A stretch of 6,758 bases of DNA. Source: Methanosarcina sp. (GTDB lineage: Archaea; Halobacteriota; Methanosarcinia; Methanosarcinales; Methanosarcinaceae). The notes beneath the pieces are model-generated. The model was not told the DNA's origin. It worked only from the letters and a program-made list of their open reading frames with translations, and did no database searches. The first letter of the stretch is position 1. The number at the start of each line of letters is the position of its first letter. Shown here one piece after another: positions 1-4,696 of this stretch. A program made the position numbers and the translations under genes. Location of the stretch: the NCBI GenBank assembly GCA_017883485.1, contig JADGNM010000140.1:1-6758 (forward strand), written 5' to 3'.

Positions 1-109
1 TCATCTTTTCTGTAGCATAGCACATTTCATGCATCAATACTGATGCATAAATGAGCTTTCTTGGCACACCGTGACCCTCTGCGCTCCCTAGTAATAAAGC
101 TAGCGTGTC
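1..109 (-). pseudogene. possible fragment of an unidentified protein, cut by the window edge
   Basis: Read on the minus strand from about 109 to 1, one frame stays open for 36 codons and has a protein-like composition, including the stretch [20 protein letters not shown]. The frame has a stop (tga) immediately before it, no convincing start, and continues past the left edge. It abuts the truncated start of the plus-strand kinase fragment, so both may have been broken at one rearrangement point between about 80 and 109. I do not recognise the family. A run of 36 open codons can arise by chance, so this is only a candidate remnant. Confidence 0.22.
29..48. repeat. 8-bp inverted repeat
   Basis: ATGCATCA (29-36) and its exact complement TGATGCAT (41-48) are separated by ATAC. 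The palindrome is perfect over 16 paired bases. It lies in the possible minus-strand fragment beside the break point of the kinase remnant; no function is evident. Confidence 0.4.
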
Positions 110-497
110 TCATGATCCTTTACCTGAAGTATTGGCAGATAATACTCAGATGGCTCAGGTATTTCAGAATCTCATCATCAACGGAATAAAGTTCCACAGC
201 GAAGAAGCACCAAAAATTCACATTTCTGCAGAGAAAAAAGCGAAAGAATGGGTGTTTTCGGTTAAGGATAACGGAATTGGAATTGACCCTCAATATTCTG
301 AAAAAATCTTTGAAGTTTTTAAACGGCTGCATAATAAGGAAGACTATCCTGGAACAGGAATAGGGCTTGCAATCTGTAAGAAAATTTTTGAGCGACATGG
401 TGGACGCATATGGGTAGAATCTGAACTGGGTAAAGGTTCAACCTTTTATTTCACTTTACCAATAAACCCTGGAGAAGTATCAAAAACAAACTTTTGA
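105..497 (+). pseudogene. histidine kinase remnant: C-terminal HATPase_c domain only
   Basis: This 130-residue reading frame is the ATP-binding (HATPase_c) half of a sensor histidine kinase. Counting from the GTG at 105, the N box is at residues 21-30 ([11 protein letters not shown], with N22 and N26), the G1 box at 55-59 (DNGIG), the F box at 68-75 (IFEVFKRL), the G2 box at 83-88 (GTGIGL) and the final G-rich strand near 109-116 (GKGSTFYF). The sensor and the HisKA dimerisation domain with its phosphoacceptor histidine are absent. Kinase-like sequence continues a few codons upstream of the GTG, to about 93, and an in-frame stop lies at 72-74, so the GTG is not a real gene start but the edge of a truncation. 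An isolated ATPase domain cannot phosphorylate itself, so it is probably inactive. No Shine-Dalgarno is seen. Base composition is AT-rich (about 38% GC in 181-240), unlike the CheB-CheR gene that follows 72 nt later. Confidence 0.75.
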
Positions 498-569
498 TGC
501 ACATTCCTGCCCGCCAAAATTGGAAAATGATGTCTGCTAAAAGAGGAACAGGCACCAGAAGAGGAGCAG

Positions 570-1622
570 ATGCATACTACAGAAGAAACCTCTATCATTG
601 AACCTCCTACTTCGGATGCTGACTGGAATAAATCTTCGAAAGAGGATTTTCCCGTAGTGGGCATCGGCGCATCGGCCGGTGGGCTGGCTGCATTCGAAGC
701 CTTCTTTTCAACTATGCCCGACAACCCCGGGGCCGGCATGGCTTTTATCCTGGTGCATATACACCTGGATCCGAACCACAAGAGCATCCTCACAGACCTG
801 ATCAGGCGCTATACAAAGATGTCAGTTTACGAAGTCGATAACGGGATGGCTGTCAACCCTAACTGCGTCTATGTTATACCGCCTAACTGCGACATGATTT
901 ATAAAGGGAGAGCGCTGCACTTGCTGGAACCGGCAGAGCCTCGCGGCCATAACATGCCGATTGATTCCTTTTTCCGCTCCCTGGCCGAGGAAAAGAAGGA
1001 ACAAGCCATCGGCATTGTGCTCTCAGGTACAGGCAGCGACGGCACACTGGGAATGCGGGCGATTAAGGCTGAAGGCGGGATGGCGATGGCCCAAACCCTC
1101 GAATCCAGCGAGTACGACAGCATGCCGCAGAGCGTCATCTCCCCCGGTCTGGCAGACTACATCCTGCCGTCAGAAGAAATGCCTGCCCAGCTCATTTCCT
1201 ATGTCACACAAGCTTTTGGGAAAACAACCCATCCGGCCGGGGCAGAAGATTCGATGAAAAAGATATTCAGTTTAGTGCTCACCCAGACAGGTCACTACTT
1301 TTCCGATTACAAGAAGGGCACTATCACCCGACGCATCGAGCGGCGCATGACCATCCATAATATCAAAAGTATGGATGAGTATGTACGCTATTTAGGGCAA
1401 AAACCTGCCGAGGTGGAAGCGCTCTGTCGAGACTTTTTAATCGGCGTTACCAATTTCTTCCGTAATCCCAAGGCTTTCGATGTGCTTAAGGAAAAAGTCA
1501 TCCCTAATCTCTTTGTCGGAAAGTACGCAGAAGATGCAATACGGATCTGGGTACCTGGCTGTTCTACCGGTGAGGAGGCTTATTCCATCGGCATCCTGTT
1601 ACAGGGCACATGGAGATGTTGA
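570..1622 (+). CDS. CheB-CheR fusion, N-terminal part (frameshifted; complete CheB, truncated CheR)
   Basis: The 350-residue frame begins with a short acidic leader. A full CheB glutamate methylesterase domain follows (about residues 28-215) with the expected triad: S35 in GASAGG, H65 in HIHLDP and D157 in GSDGT. Next come the helical CheR N-terminal domain (about 230-285, GTITRRIERRM) and the start of the CheR methyltransferase (FFRNPKAF; SAM motif VPGCSTGEEAYSIG, about 331-344). The frame then stops because one base has been lost at 1605-1606: 'cag gg cac atg' where 'cag gag cac atg' would read Q-E-H-M, as in the family. The next frame carries the rest of CheR. Family members usually continue into PAS and kinase domains, which are missing. 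GAGGAG at 561-566 lies only 3 nt before this ATG; the ancestral start was probably 530, lost to a second frameshift. There is no receptor-deamidase or archaellum gene nearby. CheB could still fold; CheR could not work. Not a chemotaxis operon here. Confidence 0.8.
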   Translation: MHTTEETSIIEPPTSDADWNKSSKEDFPVVGIGASAGGLAAFEAFFSTMPDNPGAGMAFILVHIHLDPNHKSILTDLIRRYTKMSVYEVDNGMAVNPNCVYVIPPNCDMIYKGRALHLLEPAEPRGHNMPIDSFFRSLAEEKKEQAIGIVLSGTGSDGTLGMRAIKAEGGMAMAQTLESSEYDSMPQSVISPGLADYILPSEEMPAQLISYVTQAFGKTTHPAGAEDSMKKIFSLVLTQTGHYFSDYKKGTITRRIERRMTIHNIKSMDEYVRYLGQKPAEVEALCRDFLIGVTNFFRNPKAFDVLKEKVIPNLFVGKYAEDAIRIWVPGCSTGEEAYSIGILLQGTWRC

Positions 1623-1864
1623 AGCAAACTTTCAAGATACAAATTTTCGCAACAGATATTGGCAGCCGGGCCATCGAACAGGCCCGTATTGGCATCTATC
1701 CTATCAGCATCGCTGCCGACATTTCATCGGAACGTCTGGGGCGCTTCTTCACCCTGGGTCCGGACGGAAAATACCGCATCCAGAAAAGTATCCGTAACAT
1801 GATAATCTTTTCCAAGCATGACCTTGTCAAAGACGTCCGACGAGATCCCCGTCGGCAAACCTAA
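1607..1864 (+). pseudogene. CheR methyltransferase remnant, continuation of the CheB-CheR gene after a frameshift
   Basis: This frame picks up exactly where the frame from 570 fails and continues the CheR SAM-binding domain: HMEMLKQTFKIQIFATDI, with the acidic ATDI motif, then the EQARIGIYP and RFFTLGPDGKYRI segments and SIRNMIIFSKHDLVKD. After HDLVKD (about 1834) similarity to CheR ends, with an unrelated nine-codon tail to the stop at 1862-1864. The remaining SAM and substrate core, normally including a SCRNLLIY-like segment, is absent. There is an internal ATG at 1610 but no Shine-Dalgarno, so independent translation is unlikely. It is a pseudogene part, not a separate gene. The lost 3' portion and the tail beginning near 1834 suggest a deletion or insertion boundary. 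Confidence 0.75.
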
Positions 1865-1880
1865 ATTTCGCAATTTTTTT
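1837..1880 (+). terminator. weak candidate hairpin with T tract at the end of the broken CheR frame
   Basis: CCGACG (1837-1842) pairs perfectly with CGTCGG (1850-1855) around a 7-nt loop. A run of seven T follows at 1874-1880. The 18-nt gap between stem and T run is too long for a bacterial intrinsic terminator, but archaeal termination depends mainly on T-rich stretches. It coincides with the point where CheR similarity stops, so it could instead mark a rearrangement boundary. Confidence 0.2.
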
Positions 1881-1887
1881 CCGTTAT

Positions 1888-1943
1888 CGTTTTTTCTGAA
1901 AATTGCTCTGTTTATTCATGAAGAATAAGTTTTACAGAAAACG
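1888..1943. repeat. imperfect 56-bp palindrome
   Basis: Inner arms TTATTC (1912-1917) and GAATAA (1923-1928) pair perfectly around a 5-nt loop. Outer arms CGTTTTTTCTGAAAA (1888-1902) and TTTTACAGAAAACG (1930-1943) pair with two extra T in the left arm and one mismatch. The unpaired stretch TTGCTCTG (1903-1910) lies only on the left. It could be a decayed element end, a transcribed hairpin or a protein-binding site. Confidence 0.4.
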
Positions 1944-1973
1944 AACATGAGATTCTCGAATAACAGGCAAAAA

Positions 1974-2038
1974 ATGAAAGTTTGAAAGACTTTCATGCCA
2001 ATTAAGCACACTAACGGGCCGAAAAGGTCAGAAAGTCT
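1974..2038. repeat. mutually exclusive GAAAG/CTTTC inverted repeats
   Basis: ATGAAAG (1974-1980) pairs with CTTTCAT (1990-1996). The same CTTTC also belongs to AGACTTTC (1987-1994), which pairs perfectly with GAAAGTCT (2031-2038). A third GAAAG lies at 1984-1988, making a short palindrome with CTTTC at 1990-1994. Only one of these pairings can form at a time. The cluster sits about 60 to 125 nt upstream of the TATA box of the ferredoxin operon. Confidence 0.4.
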
Positions 2039-2057
2039 ATTGCCTGATTCATGAAAA

Positions 2058-2080
2058 GTAAAATTCGCTTGCGAACTTAC
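2058..2080. promoter_or_regulatory. operator-like palindrome upstream of the ferredoxin promoter
   Basis: TTCGC-TT-GCGAA (2064-2075) is a perfect 5+5 palindrome, flanked by outward arms GTAA (2058-2061) and TTAC (2077-2080) that also pair. It lies about 18 bp upstream of the candidate TATA box, where archaeal activators often bind. Regulator unknown. Confidence 0.35.
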
Positions 2081-2097
2081 CATAATTAACAAAGATC

Positions 2098-2106
2098 TTT
2101 ATAAAC
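2098..2106 (+). promoter_or_regulatory. candidate TATA box for the ferredoxin-desaturase-cofGH operon
   Basis: TTTATAAAC fits the archaeal TATA consensus. Transcription would start about 25 bp downstream, near 2128-2132, giving a leader of some 45 nt. A second AT-rich match, ACATATAATA at 2131-2140, would give a nearly leaderless transcript and is an alternative. Confidence 0.5.
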
Positions 2107-2160
2107 AAAGAAAGCGGCATACTAACCAATACATATAATAACTCTTTTTGTGATAGAAAA

Positions 2161-2165
2161 GTGAT
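2161..2165 (+). promoter_or_regulatory. ribosome binding site of the ferredoxin gene
   Basis: GTGAT matches the 3' half of the methanogen Shine-Dalgarno GGAGGTGAT and lies 8 nt before the ATG at 2174. Confidence 0.45.
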
Positions 2166-2173
2166 GGAATAGC

Positions 2174-2335
2174 ATGAAGATCAACGATAACTGTGTAGGA
2201 TGCGGACAATGTACTTCTTTTTGCAAACAGGAGGCAATAGAGGTAAAAGGAAAGGCAAAAATTACTGCCGCCTGCGTGGAATGCGGAATATGTTCTTTCT
2301 ACTGTCCGGTTAAGGCCATAGAGGTGCCGATGTGA
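2174..2335 (+). CDS. small 2[4Fe-4S] ferredoxin (53 aa)
   Basis: The 53-residue protein consists of two ferredoxin half-repeats and nothing else. The cysteines are C7, C10, C13, C17 (CVGCGQCTSFC) and C34, C37, C40, C44 (CVECGICSFYC, followed by P45), so both CxxCxxCxxxC motifs are complete and two low-potential [4Fe-4S] clusters are expected. The first motif is followed by Lys and not the usual Pro. It is a soluble one-electron carrier with no signal peptide or membrane segment. Its stop overlaps the GTG of the flavoprotein gene by 4 nt (ATGTGA at 2330-2335), so the two are almost certainly cotranslated and probably redox partners. It heads the operon after a TATA box at 2098. The pairing resembles the known dependence of a Methanosarcina geranylgeranyl reductase on a ferredoxin, but the partner here is of a different flavoprotein family. 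Confidence 0.9.
   Translation: MKINDNCVGCGQCTSFCKQEAIEVKGKAKITAACVECGICSFYCPVKAIEVPM
2321..2326 (+). promoter_or_regulatory. ribosome binding site deciding the GTG start of the flavoprotein
   Basis: GAGGTG, inside the end of the ferredoxin gene, is a strong Shine-Dalgarno 5 nt before the GTG at 2332. It fixes the start just before the MKTIVIGAG nucleotide-binding motif. Confidence 0.65.
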
Positions 2336-3609
2336 AAACAATCGTTATTGGTGCAGGTTTGGGCGGGCTTTTAAGTGCCGCCCGACTCTCGCAGGCAGGA
2401 TATCAAGTCGAAGTTTTTGAAAGACTTCCTCTCACAGGAGGAAGGTTTACAAATATCAATTTCAGAGGCTTCCAGCTTTCCACCGGAGCTTTACACATGC
2501 TCCCACACGGACCCGCTGGCCCTTTAGCTCAATTTCTCAAGGAAGTCAAAGCCGATGTGATTATTGTACGGGCAGACCGGCCAACCATCCGCTTGCCCCT
2601 GAAAAAACATCATCCGGATTACAGGCACGGCTTTAAAGACATTGCTTTTAGCGAATTTACCAAACCCCTTTCCCACAAAGACCGGCTGAAAATTGCCCTT
2701 CTTGTTGTGAGTACGAGAAAGAACCGCCCGACAGGAAGCAGTCTGCAAACATGGATCAGGACTCAATTTAAGGATGAATGGCTTGTGAAATTTGCCGATT
2801 CCTTCTGCGGCTGGTCCCTTAGCCTGAAAAGCGATAAAGTCCGTGTAGAGGAAATTTTTGAGATAATAGAAAGCATGTACAGATTCGGCGGGCCAGGTGT
2901 TCCTATCGGCGGCTGCAAAGCAGTAATCGATGCCCTGGAAGCTGTAATCTTTGCAAATGGCGGAAGGATCCATACAAGAGCCGAGGTCTCACAGATCCTT
3001 GTGGAAAACGGAAGAGCCACAGGCGTTGTTGTCGGCAATGAGACTTATAGAGCAGACCTGGTCATCAGCAATCTCGGGCATGCCGCAACTGCCTGTCTCT
3101 GCAGTGAAGCACTTAAAGAAAAAATTTACGCAGACTACATCAGGATGCTTAAGACCCTGCAGCCCTCTGCCGGAATAAAGATTTGCCTTGCTGCAGATGA
3201 GCCCCTCATAGGGTATTCCGGAGTTCTGCTGACCCCGTATGCAAAAAGGGTAAACGGAATTAATGAAGTTACGCATGTTGATCCGAAGCTGGCTCCGCCT
3301 GGAAAGCACCTTACAATGTCTCATCAGTATGTAGCCCCGGAAAATGTAAAAAGCCTCGAAAACGAAATCGATTCAGGGCTTAATGACCTAAAAGAAATCT
3401 TCCCCGGTAGAAAATACGAAGTCTTGCTCATCCAATCATACCATGACAACTGGCCGGTAAACAGGGCAGCCTCAGGTACTGACCCTGGTAACGAGACTCC
3501 CATTTCGAATCTCTACGTCGTGGGAGACGGAGCAAAGGGAAAAGGTGGTATTGAAGTAGAAGGAGTAGCCCTCGGCGTGGCCGCAGCCATGAAAAAAATC
3601 ATCGGCTGA
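2332..3609 (+). CDS. FAD-dependent oxidoreductase, phytoene desaturase (CrtI)-like
   Basis: A 425-residue flavoprotein of the amine oxidase / CrtI superfamily (COG1233-like). The N-terminal Rossmann motif GAGLGG (residues 7-12) ends with the ribose-binding E30, followed by GGR at 36-38. The mid-domain signature PIGGCKAVIDAL is at 191-202, and the C-terminal FAD-binding segment is NLYVVGDGA (393-401) followed by GIEVEGVALGV. It lacks the YxWxFP motif of archaeal geranylgeranyl reductases, so it is not that enzyme. It is shorter than bacterial CrtI (about 500). No transmembrane segment is apparent. Relatives desaturate, saturate or isomerise polyisoprenoid chains; the substrate here is unknown. 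Translation is coupled to the ferredoxin gene, suggesting that ferredoxin is its electron donor or acceptor, and it precedes cofG by 52 nt in an apparent operon. I infer a reductive or isomerising step on an isoprenoid; a carotenoid role is not supported by anything in the window. Confidence 0.8.
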   Translation: MKTIVIGAGLGGLLSAARLSQAGYQVEVFERLPLTGGRFTNINFRGFQLSTGALHMLPHGPAGPLAQFLKEVKADVIIVRADRPTIRLPLKKHHPDYRHGFKDIAFSEFTKPLSHKDRLKIALLVVSTRKNRPTGSSLQTWIRTQFKDEWLVKFADSFCGWSLSLKSDKVRVEEIFEIIESMYRFGGPGVPIGGCKAVIDALEAVIFANGGRIHTRAEVSQILVENGRATGVVVGNETYRADLVISNLGHAATACLCSEALKEKIYADYIRMLKTLQPSAGIKICLAADEPLIGYSGVLLTPYAKRVNGINEVTHVDPKLAPPGKHLTMSHQYVAPENVKSLENEIDSGLNDLKEIFPGRKYEVLLIQSYHDNWPVNRAASGTDPGNETPISNLYVVGDGAKGKGGIEVEGVALGVAAAMKKIIG

Positions 3610-3615
3610 AGGGAA

Positions 3616-3648
3616 GAACAAGCAAACTCAAGGAACAAGCAAATTCAA
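3616..3648 (+). repeat. 17-bp tandem duplication before cofG
   Basis: GAACAAGCAAACTCAA (3616-3631) is repeated as GAACAAGCAAATTCAA (3633-3648), with one C/T difference and a period of 17 bp. It fills the gap between the desaturase stop and the cofG ribosome binding site. The period is not a multiple of three, so it cannot be neutral in a reading frame; it fits untranslated spacer. Confidence 0.7.
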
Positions 3649-3649
3649 C

Positions 3650-3654
3650 AGGTG
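3650..3654 (+). promoter_or_regulatory. ribosome binding site pointing to a non-canonical cofG start
   Basis: AGGTG matches the core of the methanogen Shine-Dalgarno. It is 7 nt before the ATT codon at 3662, the best placed potential start in the cofG frame, which has no ATG, GTG or TTG between its upstream stop (3590-3592) and the ATG at 3791. Confidence 0.5.
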
Positions 3655-3661
3655 TCTTATC

Positions 3662-4696
3662 ATTCCACCGGAAAACTCCTATTTTGTTACCTATTCAAAA
3701 AATGTCTTCATCCCGATAACCAATATATGCAGGAATCGCTGTGCTTACTGCGGCTTTAAGCGGGAGCCAGGACAACCGGGCGCAAGGCTCATGAGGCCCG
3801 AAGAAGTTATTCCCATTCTTGAAAAAGGGGTAAAAGCAGGATGTACTGAAGCCCTTTTTACTTTCGGGGAGTATGCAGATGAGGTGCCGGAATACCGGGA
3901 GTGGCTGAAAGAGCTTGGTTATTCCTCTACCCTGGAATACCTCCTATTTCTCTGCGAAAAGGCAATCGATATAGGGATTCTTCCTCATACGAATGCGGGA
4001 ATTATGGCACGCCCGGAACTTGAAGCCTTAAAACCTCTGAATGCGAGCATGGGGCTGATGCTTGAGGGCATGGCTGCCCTCAATGCCCATAAAGACTGCC
4101 CCGGGAAAGTTCCGGAACGCAGGCTTGATACAATCAGGGAAGCCGGGAGACTGAAGATTCCCTATACCACCGGCCTGCTTGTTGGAATTGGGGAAAAGCG
4201 GGAGGACCGGATCGAATCCCTTCAGGCTATATCAGGCCTTCACAGGGAGTACGGGCATATTCAGGAAGTCATTATCCAGAACTTTGCCCCAAAGCCCGGA
4301 ACACCCATGGAAAACTTTCCCGAGCCTACAATAGAAGTAATGCTTGATACCTTATCACTTGCCAGGCAGATCCTTCCGCCCGATGTGGCTGTACAGGCAG
4401 CCCCAAACCTTATTGATCCTTGTATACTTATCACAGGAGGAGTAACGGACCTGGGAGGAATATCCCCTCTGACCATAGATTGGATCAACCCCGAAGCCGG
4501 TTGGCCGGATATAAAGGATCTTCAGGAGAAACTGGGGAATATCCGGCTCAGGGAACGCCTGCCAATTTACCCTCAGTATGTGAGCAAGGGCTGGTACTCG
4601 GACAAGATCGGCAAACTAATCAAACAGCTGTCCGACAGGGAGGGTTACAGGAAGAGCCCCGGGAAGGGCATTCGGAGGAAGAAAAATGAACCGTAA
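3662..4696 (+). CDS. cofG: 7,8-didemethyl-8-hydroxy-5-deazariboflavin (FO) synthase subunit 1
   Basis: CofG is a radical-SAM enzyme that closes the deazaflavin ring of FO, using the adduct made by CofH; FO is the chromophore of coenzyme F420. Read from ATT 3662 the protein has 344 residues, normal for CofG. The cluster motif CxxxCxxC is C23-C27-C30 (CRNRCAYCGF), followed by the conserved REPGQPGARLMRPEE. Later conserved segments include HTNAGIM, MGLMLEG, TGLLVGIGEKREDRIESL and QNFAPKPGTPM. The first ATG in frame (3791) lies after the cysteines and would give an inactive 301-residue protein, so it cannot be the start. No ATG, GTG or TTG exists upstream; AGGTG at 3650 supports ATT 3662, giving (M)PPENSYFVTYSKNVF. 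An ATG-to-ATT change or sequence error is the alternative. The C-terminus is a lysine/arginine-rich tail. The gene overlaps cofH by 11 nt, so the two subunits are translationally coupled. Confidence 0.93.
   Translation: MPPENSYFVTYSKNVFIPITNICRNRCAYCGFKREPGQPGARLMRPEEVIPILEKGVKAGCTEALFTFGEYADEVPEYREWLKELGYSSTLEYLLFLCEKAIDIGILPHTNAGIMARPELEALKPLNASMGLMLEGMAALNAHKDCPGKVPERRLDTIREAGRLKIPYTTGLLVGIGEKREDRIESLQAISGLHREYGHIQEVIIQNFAPKPGTPMENFPEPTIEVMLDTLSLARQILPPDVAVQAAPNLIDPCILITGGVTDLGGISPLTIDWINPEAGWPDIKDLQEKLGNIRLRERLPIYPQYVSKGWYSDKIGKLIKQLSDREGYRKSPGKGIRRKKNEP
4674..4679 (+). promoter_or_regulatory. ribosome binding site of cofH
   Basis: GGAGGA, inside the last codons of cofG, lies 6 nt before the cofH ATG at 4686 and confirms that start despite the 11-nt gene overlap. 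Confidence 0.7.

Larger units (their letters stand above)
1865..2173. other. AT-rich intergenic region with several inverted repeats
   Basis: About 309 nt with no supportable gene on either strand. It separates the decayed signalling genes from the ferredoxin operon. It contains an imperfect palindrome (1888-1943), a set of competing GAAAG/CTTTC hairpins (1974-2038), a compact palindrome (2058-2080) and the TATA box of the operon. The minus-strand frame starting at 2341 is only the shadow of the ferredoxin gene. Confidence 0.6.

Noticed and set aside
961..1257. A 98-residue plus-strand frame within CheB
   Set aside because: Out-of-frame shadow of the CheB domain, rich in Pro/Ser/Arg, with no recognisable domain.
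1829..1930. Plus-strand frame reading TSDEIPVGKPKF near the CheR break
   Set aside because: It is a short open stretch without a start or ribosome site, and the family could not be recognised; chance is likely.
1865..2173. tRNA or other structured RNA gene
   Set aside because: No cloverleaf, no GTTCRA-type T arm and no GC-rich core; only AT-rich inverted repeats are present.
2524..3324. Several minus- and plus-strand frames of 75-149 residues inside the flavoprotein gene
   Set aside because: They overlap a complete FAD-dependent oxidoreductase with conserved motifs at both ends; no motifs or ribosome sites support the alternatives.
2332..3609. Geranylgeranyl reductase
   Set aside because: The adjacent ferredoxin suggests it, but the YxWxFP motif is missing and the PIGG and C-terminal GDGA/GIEVEG segments fit the CrtI/amine-oxidase group.
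3791..4696. A 301-residue CofG starting at ATG 3791
   Set aside because: It would omit the CxxxCxxC cluster motif encoded at 3728-3751 in the same frame, so it cannot be the true enzyme start.
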